Assembly (NCBI GenBank): GCA_907163375.1
Contig: CAJQUW010007085.1
Span: 124,001-188,000 of the forward strand
Length of the DNA: 64,000 nucleotides
DNA from: Prostheceraeus crozeri
Taxonomy: Eukaryota; Platyhelminthes; Polycladida; Euryleptidae
Direction: 5' to 3'
Shown here: in pieces, positions 46,531 through 57,893 of the stretch
How positions within the stretch are numbered: position 1 is the stretch's first letter
Layout of the letters: each line of letters opens with the position of its first letter
The notes under the pieces: generated by a model
Told to the model about the DNA's origin: nothing
Database searches by the model: none
What the model saw: only the letters and a program-made list of their open reading frames with translations
Position numbers and translations under genes: made by a program

Positions 46531-47629
46531 CATTATCATTTATGCGTCTTTCGCCCCCCCCCTTGACAAATTAAATTAATCGCTCTAGGGGGTTAAATGA
46601 CATGTCAAAAATATAGCTTATAATTGCATTTTGCTTTATACATTTCCAGAACAAGTTTTTAAACCTTAGTCACTCTCTATCAACATAAGTGTTATCGTCT
46701 ACAATCTAAAGCGTAGCAGCTGAGCCTTTAACTGGCCATATAGCCACATAATGTGGACATATTGAACATGGGCACAAATCTTAATAAGGTTCACTTTAGA
46801 AAGGTTTAACAGGCGCTTCCCAACCAATAAGTCATTGAAGAGTTTCAACCAGTCATACGCAGAAGAACGAGTTGCTGATTGCATTCAGTGAATTTTGTGT
46901 TTATTGTTATTAGAATAAGCACACAACACACTTTTCAGAAATGTCAAAATCAATTGTTGTCTTTCCTTGGAATGCTTTTGCTATTTTATGATCCATCAAA
47001 AAGTCCATCGACTGGAAATGAAAGATATTCAAAGTCATTAAAGTGTCGATGAATGGTAAAAATGCATTTGAATAGAGCTGCTTTGATTTTGCTTAAACGT
47101 GGAAATTGTGAATAAAATACTGTGATAGTTGAAAATTCAGTGGGTGGAGCCCACATGTATCATATATTATTATACTACTATTCTAGAAAAAAGAGTAGCA
47201 TTGGATTAATCCAAAATATGCATGAAATATCAAAAGGTTTCATTGGGATGGCGTGCACACCGAGATAAATGGCTTTGTCTGTGGGTATGGGTATAGAGAT
47301 GACATTTTCTAATACTGATGGTCACGCTCAGAACTAGTCCATAGGGTCAAAAGGATCAATTTTCTATTGAGCGTAATCCAAATTTGAGCTTGAATTCTGA
47401 CAACGACAGCTCATGTGTTCCCTAATGCAACTTTCAGTAAGCACTGCGCGCTTGGCCAATCATGTGAGCCAAAGGGAGTCGAATTTCTCCACTTCTCTCT
47501 AACACTGCATGCAATGGCTGATATAGAATAACTAGGGCAACAGCGACAGACGATTCCACCTCTGTGGGCGCACAACACTATTAAAATGACCCAGAATCAC
47601 TTAAGAAATGCATAATTCATGAAACTTAC
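46531..47629. other. Downstream of the micro-exon array
   Basis: Around 47297-47345 a segment (ATACTGATGGTCACGCT) resembles 51790-51830 in the duplicated module, so the repeat-built locus may extend this far. No further exon seen. Confidence 0.4.
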
Positions 47630-47674
47630 ATGGAAGCGACTTCTATTTTCTTTTGTCAGCCGCAATAGGAACAT
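47630..47674 (-). CDS. Micro-exon with stop (likely terminal exon)
   Basis: A 45-nt phase-1 exon between GATTTCAG and GTAAGTTTC. It reads VPIAADKRK then TAG (47643-47645). It is the only exon of the series with a stop in the shared frame, so it probably ends the protein, although a donor follows. Confidence 0.5.
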
Positions 47675-47937
47675 CTGAAATCACAACGATCATCTTCACA
47701 TAAAATCAACCAATAAATTCAATTTTGACGAAGTCAATCCTATGATTGAAAGGCAATTTTTCCGTACACACATGAACATGTCCACCGACGTCACTGTAAT
47801 CCTCTACTTGAAAAGACAGAATTAATGCAATCAGCGAATTACAGAGAAAAGGGAAAAAACAGAAAGCCCTTCGGAATATTTTTGAGAGTTAATGAGAGTC
47901 TGCATTTATATCTAAAATATGCGTTTGTGGAACTTAC

Positions 47938-47979
47938 TTATTGTACCCTTCACACTTCTTCTGCGTCTCTTTCTGGTAA
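47938..47979 (-). CDS. Micro-exon, basic RKRRRR peptide
   Basis: A 42-nt phase-1 exon between TTTTCTAG and GTAAGT. It encodes TRKRRRRSVKGTI, a strongly basic stretch that could be a proprotein-convertase site or a nuclear signal. No other exon in the array is similar. Confidence 0.5.
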
Positions 47980-48284
47980 CTAGAAAATAGAAGAATAATA
48001 GGGAAATTGATTTTGTGAACGGCGATTGCCAGTGCACGATCCTAGATGATCACACTAAAACATCAATTTGAATTTTATGAATTAGAAGGATATTCTACAG
48101 ATAAGTTTTTGAATTCATTGTATGAATATTTCTAGATTTCTCGAATTAAATCTTGTCACTATTTAGATGATCGACTTGATGAAAAATATGACAGGGTTAC
48201 ATAATTAACTTCTCACGTATCAAGCCGCACAAGATATAGAATTGTAGTCAGATTGTAGTCATGACAGAATTGCTTCAAACTTAC

Positions 48285-48332
48285 CGCTAGATGCATCTAC
48301 GCCTGGTACAGGGTATTGTACTTCCGCGTCAC
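48285..48332 (-). CDS. Micro-exon, DAEVQYPVPGVDASS
   Basis: A 48-nt phase-1 exon, acceptor AATTTCAG, donor GTAAGTTTG. The adjoining intron (ATAGAATTGTAGTCAGATTG ... CAAACTTAC) recurs beside most other exons, showing duplication of an exon-intron module. Confidence 0.6.
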
Positions 48333-48427
48333 CTGAAATTGAAATAATTGACTTTTCACGTATCAAGCCGCACAAGATATAGAATTGTAGTCAGATTGTA
48401 GTCATGACAGAATTGCATCAAACTTAC

Positions 48428-48466
48428 CGCGACTTCTTAAGCTAGCTGGGCCTAAAACCGGAGCAC
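48428..48466 (-). CDS. Micro-exon, APVLGPASLRSR
   Basis: A 39-nt phase-1 exon, acceptor AATTGCAG, donor GTAAGTTTG. Same size class and APV start as the exon at 49613. Confidence 0.6.
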
Positions 48467-48571
48467 CTGCAATTGCAATAATGTAATATAAATATTAAAA
48501 AATAATGTGCTTTATTTTAGAATGACAGACGCATACCAATCACAAATAGTCAAGGGAGAAGATAAGAACGC

Positions 48572-49081
48572 GAACACGTGGACGTGCACTTAAAGGACAT
48601 CCAGCTGTCAGGGTAGTAGAGGGACATCGTGGTAGAACTCAACCGTTTCTCTTGCCACATCCCCAACACATGACCTTGCTCATTTAAGCATGATTGGATG
48701 CGGAATGACGACTGACAGTCATTTCTGCGACTATTTGTCTGATGTCAGCAAACTTCTTTTTGAACAGGAATTTACCCTTCTAATAGGCAGTACATCATCG
48801 CATTCTGAAGATGAGCTTCGACATCATACCCCAAGCATCCGACGCTTACCATGAAATAGTCCATTCCTAAATGTCACAGAATACGCGAATTCAGCGCTGA
48901 AATCCGATGTCAAGTGGGATCTTACAAATCCTGATGTCCAAAGACAGATAAGTGACAATCAAATGGCAAGAGACGCTGGGAAGACACTCCACATTGCAGA
49001 CACAGAATGGACATTTTGAAATCGTTCATTCAACAGAACATCAGAGTTATAACATCCCAAAAGGTTCAGAAGTGGTTTTGA
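48572..49081 (+). pseudogene. IS630/Tc1-mariner transposase relic, C-terminal part
   Basis: Resembles the last half of 54742-55753, starting ARTRGRALKGHPAVRVVEG and ending at the same QKW-F-stop. Stops and shifts throughout. It is the older copy, lying between two groups of micro-exons on the opposite strand. Confidence 0.65.
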
Positions 49082-49469
49082 CACGTGCTTGGCTACACAA
49101 ACTGATACTTTGCGAATCTGACATTTTTCACTCAGCTTTCCTTGTCTGATAGACTTTTATCCTACTTTCAGTGTTCTCATGTTCAAATATAATGCCTTTG
49201 AACAACACAGATATTTTCTTAGATGAAAAATCGGAAATTGGTATAACGAAAATGAATGCACTGAAATCTATGAAATTTGCATTTATCGTAGACATAGGCA
49301 TTTTGATGGAAAATGTCAAAAGAAACTAAATTCACTTATTCAATAATAGAATACAAAAAGGCATATCAATATATATTGGGACTATATTTCTAAATTTCTC
49401 TATTTAAATTTGTTCACCATTTAGATGATCGACTTGATGAAACGCATGACAGGGTTACATAAAGCTTAC

Positions 49470-49517
49470 CGGTAATTATATCTACGTCTGGTCCCGGGGG
49501 TAGTAGTTTCATATCAG
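49470..49517 (-). CDS. Micro-exon, DMKLLPPGPDVDIIT
   Basis: A 48-nt phase-1 exon, acceptor CATTTCAG, donor GTAAGC. Diverged duplicates at 56143 and 61154 have lost the donor. Confidence 0.6.
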
Positions 49518-49612
49518 CTGAAATGACAATAATTTACTTCTCACGTATCAAACAGCTCAAGTTATAGAATTGTAGTCAGATTGTAGGCATGACAGAATTG
49601 CACCAAACTTAC

Positions 49613-49651
49613 CGCTACTGATTATTTCACCTGGTCTTGCAACTGGAGCAC
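49613..49651 (-). CDS. Micro-exon, APVARPGEIISS
   Basis: A 39-nt phase-1 exon, acceptor GTTTTCAG, donor GTAAGTTTG. Its duplicate at 61603 differs at six positions, changing five amino acids with no silent change. Confidence 0.65.
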
Positions 49652-49746
49652 CTGAAAACGCAATAGAAATGTTTAATAATAATATGCTTTATTTTAGAAT
49701 GACAGACGCATAACGATTACAAATAGTCAAGGGAGAAGATAAGAAG

Positions 49747-51230
49747 TCAATGGGAGGTAATATCACTATGAGTCATTCGATGGATAAAGTTCTTTCCGTT
49801 GACCGCATTGATGGTCGTTCTCAGCAGTCGATGCAGCCTATGTCTGAGGTTCCTGCGATCTGTTGTTTGCGGTGGCAGAAGTCGATGAAAGCATGTGTCC
49901 CCGGTGCTGTAACAGTTTGTAAAACAGCCTTTTTTCACTTTTCTCAACTATTAACCTTGTGTCCGTCATTTGGGTGTAGCCGTGCCTCACTCCTCGCTTC
50001 AAATGTTGTTCTATCCTCCTCCTTTCGTTGGCGTTCGTGAATCCCCACCAGCTGGGAACAGCAGACTTAATCTTGATGGTAATCACTGTTGTTAGACTTT
50101 CCTTTTCCTTTTCTTTTATCTTCTTTTCTGTTATAATTATGTTGCCATGTAAAAGTACTGTATCATAGATTAGTCACATGCACGCTACGTGTCGTGAATA
50201 AATATATCATTGAAATATATACGAGTATAATTGTTGAGTACAGCTGATGGAGCATACGGTATGTTGCTTTGCTCCTCGACTTTTCATTATCTTCATTGCG
50301 TATATGCCCTTGTTGCATTTTTTCCAGATCCTACTCACGTGGGCATCCATATGTAGTTTTTGTGTGAAGAAGACACCGAGGATTATGATCTCTGAAGTAC
50401 TTCTGATGTTAGGAAGATGTGGCGACTCCGCGTTGGCTCTGGATCTTTGAAAGATTATTTCTAGAGATTTTGTATCGTTGAGGTTGAGGTTCTTGTTTAA
50501 TGCCCACTCCTTTATATGTTGCAACTCGACTGTTGTTGTATCGAAATTGTCCGGCGGTACAATCAGATATCTATCATCAGCATATTTGATTATGATGTTG
50601 CCTACGATGGTTGGTTTCAGGTCCCATACAATCGTGGAGAATGCATTTGGTCCAACTGTCGATCCTTGAACCACGCCTGCATTGATGTCTGTTGCATGCG
50701 ACATTTACCCAAACATTTTAGTTGCCTGCTTACGTGACGTACGTATAACAGTCAGCAATCCAATTGCAGATTTGGTCGGGAATTTTCAAATTGTTAAGCT
50801 TTTCATGCAACTTATACCTTCTCGCTGTGTCGAAAACTTTCGAGAAGTCTATAGTGACCATTAGAGCAGAGGTGCGATTTTCTAAAATAGCCATTACTTC
50901 AATTAGAATTGCTATCAAGGCTTCTGCGGTGCCTCCTGTTGGTTGGAAAGCGTATTGATCATTGTACATTTGTTCCTCGTCATTGCTTGATTTATGATTT
51001 TTCTAGCAACAATTTTTTCGGAAATTCGTGACAAAATTGGTGTTAGCACTGTTTAGCACTGATTAACTTTGTGATTGGTTCGCATATGTAATCAGCTGCT
51101 AGGCGAAGGAACCATTATGCTATTATATGATCACTGACAGAGATGTTTACTTCACTTTCATTGGAGCCATGTATGTTTCAGATGCGCCGATGTATTCAGT
51201 GATGTTTACTGGTCCTTCACGCAAAATTTC
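49747..51230 (-). pseudogene. Non-LTR retrotransposon reverse transcriptase, truncated copy 1
   Basis: Read right to left. PILSRISEKIVARKIINQ is followed by a finger-palm block (QYAFQPTGGTAEALIAIL, TIDFSKVFDTARR), then GVVQGSTVGPNAFS and the catalytic KYADDRYLIVP (about 50590), then thumb and a C-terminal HxLLPP-type tail near 49850. Several frames are needed. The 5' part, with endonuclease and ORF1, is missing. Jockey/CR1-like by eye; clade not resolved. It sits inside an intron of the micro-exon gene and was duplicated with it. Confidence 0.8.
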
Positions 51231-51431
51231 TTCGTATGATTTATCGGTTGACACTTGAGTGTAATTCATGATGTCATTCTTCGCACTCTTCACAATATTC
51301 TCTTAAACTTTTGTCTAAACACATTGGTATGTGAATCAAATTCAAATGAGGTTTGCGACAATTGCACTGGAAAATGCATATACAAATGCTACCTGAAAAA
51401 TGGCATAATTTAAAATTAGAAATAAACTTGC

Positions 51432-51473
51432 CTGTTTCTGCTGCAGGGTCAAATGGAGGGTCAATCATTTTAC
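51432..51473 (-). CDS. Micro-exon, KMIDPPFDPAAET
   Basis: A 42-nt phase-1 exon, acceptor CATTTCAG, donor GCAAGT (a GC-AG intron). Identical in unit B (56440); diverged copy at 63246. Confidence 0.65.
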
Positions 51474-51568
51474 CTGAAATGACAATGATTAACTCCTTAC
51501 ACATCAAGCAGCTCAAGTTATAGAATTGCAGTCATATTGTAGGCATGACAGAATTGCATCAAACTTAC

Positions 51569-51601
51569 TGTAAAAGTCATATGGTACTTCATCAGAAGCA
51601 C
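51569..51601 (-). CDS. Micro-exon, ASDEVPYDFY
   Basis: A 33-nt phase-1 exon, acceptor AATTTCAG, donor GTAAGTTTG. Three identical copies in the window (also 56577, 63383). Confidence 0.65.
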
Positions 51602-51860
51602 CTGAAATTGCAATAATGAAGTCAGAGCTTTGACATCAATCTCTATGTCATCACTTGCTGAAGACTTCTGACAGATCGAAGAGATCGATAAACAATAAAA
51701 AAAATCATTCATGTTGCAAAAAGTCATGCAGCTGTGCTCACCACAGAGATAATTTGCTTAGTCTGCGTTGTTTGGTCTAGAGACATTTTATAATACTGAT
51801 GGTCACGCTTTGAGCGTACATAGGGTCTACAAGTGAATACATAAATTACATAAAGCTTAC

Positions 51861-51911
51861 CTGCACAGCAAGATGTTTCGCGACTCTTGAAGTCGAATTA
51901 CCCGTTTGATT
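51861..51911 (-). other. Possible exon, not phase-compatible
   Basis: Bounded by CATGTAG and GTAAGC, but its phase-1 reading hits TAA. The related copy near 63672 could use an internal AG yet then ends in another phase. It may be a decayed exon, a 5' non-coding exon or chance. Confidence 0.25.
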
Positions 51912-52055
51912 CTACATGAACAAGTAAACGCATGCTTTGAAGCAAGATCTGCAATCCGTGATATTATGGTGCATGGAGAGCAGTGGCGCGGTCTCCGTGC
52001 CTGCGAGGTCTTCACCACATACCCAAAAATAATCATCAACATTCATGAAAGAAAA

Positions 52056-52885
52056 AAGTTCAATTTCCATTGCATAGAATTGCAATTGATTATAATTACT
52101 AATTACATCTTTATCAATGTAATTGACTACGCTTACAAATTTCTACGTCTTTTTTCAATTGCATTTCAATTACTTTGCAATTAATTACTCTAGATAACTT
52201 CCGGCATTGCATTACCTGTTTTCCCAACTTTTATCTTTCATGGCGTATATACAAGGTCAATCATTAGTTGCCACTGCTTGAAATACAGACCACGCTTATA
52301 GCATTGATACAAAATTGTCACATTTTCATCTCCCATCCCCACCAAGTGCTTTCGCGTTACATCTGTGCTACGATTCAAACTGGAGATGCATCATTCTGTG
52401 AAAGCGACACTTGTGACTCCTTACGATTGCAATTACAACTCCGTTAAGGTCAAAATTGATTGAAAGATTCAAATTGTGGCTTCTTGAAGAGTTTATGTGC
52501 ATCTCATTCAACGAAGGGAAATTAATAGCGCTAGTCTTCTGATTTCTGTTTTCCGATCAGCAATTAGAGGGGAAGGAATATCACATTATATCACATCATT
52601 ATCACATTAAGGAATTTAGATTTTGACAATCCACTTCGTAGTACATTTCTTCGACAATTTTATGGCAGTTGTGCACCTGATGCATATCTAAGCATTTTAC
52701 CGCATTATCGACGAGGAGGTGCGGCTATTTAAAATGTGCGCTAATGAACAGAGTTGACCGTAGAGTAATTGCAATTACATCTCAATTACATGGCTAAAAA
52801 TGTTGCTGATTACAATTACAAATTACTCGTCAGAAAATGTAATTGGCTACAATTACTAACTACAGCAATTGTAATCACAAATTCA
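52056..52885. repeat. AATTAC-rich inverted arrays, unit A
   Basis: 52056-52196 and 52762-52885 are dense in AATTGCAATTACA-type words in inverted arrangement, enclosing about 560 bp without coding capacity. They may be the subterminal arrays of a small DNA transposon. Repeated at 57064-57893 and from 63868 to the window end. Confidence 0.55.
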
Positions 52886-54549
52886 ATTTCAACGCAAGTC
52901 TGATGAAAATAAACGCATAAACCAGAAGATCTATAAATCGCAAGCTTTGCGTCCTTGCATCTTGCTGTAGATATCGTTGTATCGTTTTATTTGACGTGTA
53001 AAGCAGATTATTGCCCACGCGGCAGATAATATTTAGGCTACTCCAATGCACTGGAAGGAGCGTAATTATGAGTGCTCTTGTCCTGCTTTAGACTAGATCT
53101 GTGATTTTCACGATTGATCAGGTTAAATTTCTATTCAAATACTCTTGATAATCATAGACATTTCAGTCACAATCTGCCCTTGATCATCATAGCACGTCGG
53201 CAAATAAAATTCTCTACACAACTCATGCATGAGATTGCTTCATCATAGCATTCGAACTCGTTGGATATAAGTGGCCATCACCTTGCGTGCTCGGGCATTT
53301 AAGATATCTAACTCGTGGAATACTATAAAGAAGCAATCATGCACGAGTTGCGAAAATAACTATACCTTTTTGCATTCTATTTCTAAATAAGTGAAATCGA
53401 TTTCCGCTGAGCAGAATATTCATTTATTTATCATGTCATATTTCCAGATATTCCTTCTCAGTCAGCTCATAGAAATCATTCATGCAATAGAGATGTATTC
53501 ATAGTGCATTCGATATCGTCATTCTGAAATTCAAATTCTGGCAGATTACGTGTACAGTTGCTGGATATCATCACTTTGAATGTCACTTTTTTGTCTAATC
53601 GGCAGCATGTCTGACGTACATGTAGAAAGCATCATGTTGTCTTATGTTAATACATAAAGTCAGAGAAATTAACAATACGATAGAAAGTCCTAGAATGGAA
53701 ATTGCATGAAAATTATGGCACACTCCAGGGGAACTTAGTTGGGGCAAAATGCAAATTCTACGATCTGGCGTCCATGTTTTCTGATTGGCATTTATGATTA
53801 TCAAGCCAATTAGTGATCTGGATTGTTGCCCAGTGTCCAAAGATCATATAAACAAAAGTAATAATGAATTTACAAAATACTGCGCTGACAGGATGACAAA
53901 GAAGGAAATCCTATAAATCGTTCTCTACGTCTATCATTTTGAAATATCGCTCCTATAATCTATCAAGAGTATAATCAGACACATATGCAGCTTGTCATGT
54001 CGATTTACAGAACATATATTATACTCCAGCTTGAAATCAGAGGCCAAGAAATATTTTGCTTTATTCATTTTACTTTAAATGGCTTCCCCATTCATTATAT
54101 TTCAACAACTTTCAAAATCTTTGCATGCTTTCAAATATCAGCTTCCAAAATATCATCACACTATATCACACAAGTCACTCAATAATTAATTGAAGATTTC
54201 CAGCGACATTCTATTTACCTGAGTGATGATTGTAGGCAAAGAAGCCTTCAGTGTGCTTATTCCAGAATAGCTCTAGGTATCTATATCGCTTGAAGGAGAA
54301 ATTATCCAATAGTTAGATTTTTTATCTGTGAATTCTTGATATGCTCTTACAACCGGTACACCGACCACTTTCAATTATGATTATGTGAGTCAATTTTTAT
54401 TTCGTTTTCCAGCATTGAAAAAATTGGATGATAGTTGTAAATGACTGCTACAAATAGACACAGTATAATAATCCATGGAATAGTAGCCTATTTCAGATGA
54501 AACAATGCCACCATCTCACTTAAAATTCTCTGCATGATAATCCTGTAAT
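52886..54549. other. Non-coding part of unit A
   Basis: No gene supported. Open frames such as 53595-53840 have no recognisable features. No phase-1 micro-exon found here. Confidence 0.4.
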
Positions 54550-54741
54550 TTGCTGTCAACAACTTCCACAACTAATTTGGCAAATATCTTGACTATGATG
54601 CAATGTTTTAGATCGAATCTGATCTATGTACAAACCATAGATTTTCCATGTACCATCATTGTACATAAGCAAGATATCAAACTTCCATTCTTTCATAGTG
54701 TACCATTATCTACTTCTATGCATAAAGTGAAGATGTACGTA

Positions 54742-55753
54742 ATGACACCAGACGAAGAAAATATAATGAGTATAGCGAAAATTGATCGAGACCGTCTGAT
54801 AGCAGCCTGGCAATCCGATTCAGACTACTTACAGTTAACAGATCAGCTAGGCATTCATTGGTATTCACTGCTAGAAGCACAACAGCCAAATTCTTGAAAG
54901 ACGGAAAGCGAACAACTGATAAGAAGAGCGGAAGAACTTATACAATGGCAAATGAATCGATGGTAGACGCAATGGTGAGATGCATTGAGGAGAAGTCCAC
55001 CATCACCCTGACTGAAATCAAAAAGAAAGTCCAGTAGGAGCTTCCATCAAGTCCTACTGTTTGCGTCCAAACCAAAAGTCGGTGTGTGGACGGAAGACTG
55101 ATCACCATGAAGCAGTTAAGATCCTCGCCTGTCCCATGGAACGAACCCAGTATCAAACTAGAAAGAAAGGCTTTCATGCAATGGCTGGTCGACAGTGGCA
55201 TGCAGACATCAGTCTTTCAAGATGAAACTGGCTTCAATCTGTGAATTGCGAGAACACGTGGACGTGCACTTAAAGAACATCCAACTGTCAGGGTAGTAGA
55301 GGGACAGCGTGGTAGAACTCAACCGTTTCTTTGGCCGTATCCCCAACACATGGCCTTGTTCATTTCAGCATGATTGGATACGGAATGACTACCAGTCATT
55401 TCTGCGACTTTTTGTCTGAAGTCAGCGAACTTCTTTCTAAAGAAGAATTTAACCTTCTTATAGGCAGTACATCATCGCATTCTGAAGATGAGCTTCGACA
55501 TCATACCCCAAGCATCCGACGCTTACCATGATATAGTCCATTCCTAAATGTCACAGAATACGCGAATTCAGCGCTGAAATCCGATGTCAAGAGAGATCTT
55601 GCAAATCCTGATGTCCAAAGACAGATAAGTGACAATCAAATGGCAAGAGACGCTGGGAAGACACTCCACAGACACAGAATGGACATTTTGAAATCGCTCA
55701 TTCAACAGAACATCAGCGTTATAACGGCCCAAAAAGTTCAGAAGTGGTTTTGA
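54742..55753 (+). pseudogene. IS630/Tc1-mariner superfamily transposase relic (unit A)
   Basis: Starts MTPDEENIMSIAKIDRDR with a helix-turn-helix-like N-terminus, then VFQDETGFNL (first catalytic D), RTRGRALKEHPTVRVVEGQRG, YGMTTSHFCDFL, LLIGSTSSHSED, where the second catalytic Asp is not present, and PFLNVTEYANSALK with the third (E) residue. A frame change after about residue 50, and stops near 55036 and 55241, show decay. Family members are about 340 residues and cut at TA. It lies opposite to the micro-exon gene. Confidence 0.75.
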
Positions 55754-56142
55754 CACGTGCTTGGCTACGCAAACAGATACTTTGCCGAATCTGACATTTT
55801 TCACTGAACTTTCCTTGCCTTATAGGCTTTTATCCTACTTTCAGTGCTCTCATGTTCAAATAAAATGCCTTTGAACAGCATAGATATTTTCTTAGATGAA
55901 AAATCGGAAATTAGAATGACGAAAATTAATGCACTGAAATCTATGAAATTTGCCATATCGTAGACATAGGCATTTTGATAGGAAAAGTCAAAAGAAACTG
56001 AATTCACTTATTCAATAATAGAATACAAAAAGGTATATTAATATATATTAGGAATATATTTCTAAATTTCTCTATTCAAAATTTTTTCACTATTTAGATG
56101 ATCGACTTGATGAAACGCATGACAGGATTACATAAAGCTTTC

Positions 56143-56190
56143 CGGTAAATAGATCCACGTCTGGTCCCGGGGGTAGTAGTTTCATATCAG
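56143..56190 (-). pseudogene. Micro-exon with destroyed donor
   Basis: Copy of 49470-49517 reading DMKLLPPGPDVDLFT. The donor GT is now GA, so it should be skipped or retained with its intron. Confidence 0.6.
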
Positions 56191-56439
56191 CTGAAGTGAC
56201 AGTAATTAACTTCTCACGTGTCAAACAGCTCAAGTTTCTTCGTATGATTTATCGGTTGACACTTGAGTGTAATTCATGATGTCATTCTTCGCACTCTTCA
56301 CAATATTCTCTTAAACTTTTGTCTAAACACATTGGTATGTGAATCAAATTCAAATGAGGTTTGCGACAATTGCACTGGAAAATGCATATACAAATGCTAC
56401 CTGAAAAATGGCATAATTTAAAATTAGAAATAAACTTGC

Positions 56440-56481
56440 CTGTTTCTGCTGCAGGGTCAAATGGAGGGTCAATCATTTTAC
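56440..56481 (-). CDS. Micro-exon, KMIDPPFDPAAET (unit B)
   Basis: Identical to 51432-51473, with the same GC donor and acceptor. Confidence 0.6.
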
Positions 56482-56576
56482 CTGAAATGACAATGATTAA
56501 CTCCTTACACATCAAGCAGCTCAAGTTATAGAATTGCAGTCATATTGTAGGCATGACAGAATTGCATCAAACTTAC

Positions 56577-56609
56577 TGTAAAAGTCATATGGTACTTCAT
56601 CAGAAGCAC
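56577..56609 (-). CDS. Micro-exon, ASDEVPYDFY (unit B)
   Basis: Identical to 51569-51601, with the same splice sites. Confidence 0.6.
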
Positions 56610-57063
56610 CTGAAATTGCAATAATGAAGTCAGAGCTTTGACATCAATCTCTATGTCATCACTTGCTGAAGACTTCTGACAGATCGAAGAGATCGATAAA
56701 CAATAAAAAAAATCATTCATGTTGCAAAAAGTCATGCAGCTGTGCTCACCACAGAGATAATTTGCTTAGTCTGCGTTGTTTGGTCTAGAGACATTTTATA
56801 ATACTGATGGTCACGCTTTGAGCGTACATAGGGTCTACAAGTGAATACATAAATTACATAAAGCTTACCTGCACAGCAAGATGTTTCGCGACTCTTGAAG
56901 TCGAATTACCCGTTTGATTCTACATGAACAAGTAAACGCATGCTTTGAAGCAAGATCTGCAATCCGTGATATTATGGTGCATGGAGAGCAGTGGCGCGGT
57001 CTCCGTGCCTGCGAGGTCTTCACCACATACCCAAAAATAATCATCAACATTCATGAAAGAAAA

Positions 57064-57893
57064 AAGTTCAATTTCCATTGCATAGAATTGCAATTGATTA
57101 TAATTACTAATTACATCTTTATCAATGTAATTGACTACGCTTACAAATTTCTACGTCTTTTTTCAATTGCATTTCAATTACTTTGCAATTAATTACTCTA
57201 GATAACTTCCGGCATTGCATTACCTGTTTTCCCAACTTTTATCTTTCATGGCGTATATACAAGGTCAATCATTAGTTGCCACTGCTTGAAATACAGACCA
57301 CGCTTATAGCATTGATACAAAATTGTCACATTTTCATCTCCCATCCCCACCAAGTGCTTTCGCGTTACATCTGTGCTACGATTCAAACTGGAGATGCATC
57401 ATTCTGTGAAAGCGACACTTGTGACTCCTTACGATTGCAATTACAACTCCGTTAAGGTCAAAATTGATTGAAAGATTCAAATTGTGGCTTCTTGAAGAGT
57501 TTATGTGCATCTCATTCAACGAAGGGAAATTAATAGCGCTAGTCTTCTGATTTCTGTTTTCCGATCAGCAATTAGAGGGGAAGGAATATCACATTATATC
57601 ACATCATTATCACATTAAGGAATTTAGATTTTGACAATCCACTTCGTAGTACATTTCTTCGACAATTTTATGGCAGTTGTGCACCTGATGCATATCTAAG
57701 CATTTTACCGCATTATCGACGAGGAGGTGCGGCTATTTAAAATGTGCGCTAATGAACAGAGTTGACCGTAAGAGTAATTGCAATTACATCTCAATTACAT
57801 GGCTAAAAATGTTGCTGATTACAATTACAAATTACTCGTCAGAAAATGTAATTGGCTACAATTACTAACTACAGCAATTGTAATCACAAATTC
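57064..57893. repeat. AATTAC-rich inverted arrays, unit B
   Basis: Same structure as 52056-52885, with a one-base insertion near 57772. Confidence 0.55.

Larger units (their letters stand above)
51230..56236. repeat. Segmental tandem duplication, unit A (~5.0 kb)
   Basis: Starts TTCTTCGTATGATTTATCGG. Repeated in direct orientation at 56237-61247. By eye I find only about eight substitutions or single-base indels across 5 kb. It contains micro-exons, AATTAC arrays and an IS630-like relic. Confidence 0.9.

Noticed and set aside
51861..51911. Additional micro-exon of the phase-1 series
   Set aside because: It has a stop in the shared phase, and the copy at 63.67 kb does not restore phase. Kept only as a low-confidence feature.
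52886..54549. Conserved open frames in units A and B (53595-53840 and 58605-58850, 53985-54185 and 58995-59195) as genes
   Set aside because: They are identical only because the whole 5-kb unit is duplicated. No domain or coding signature.
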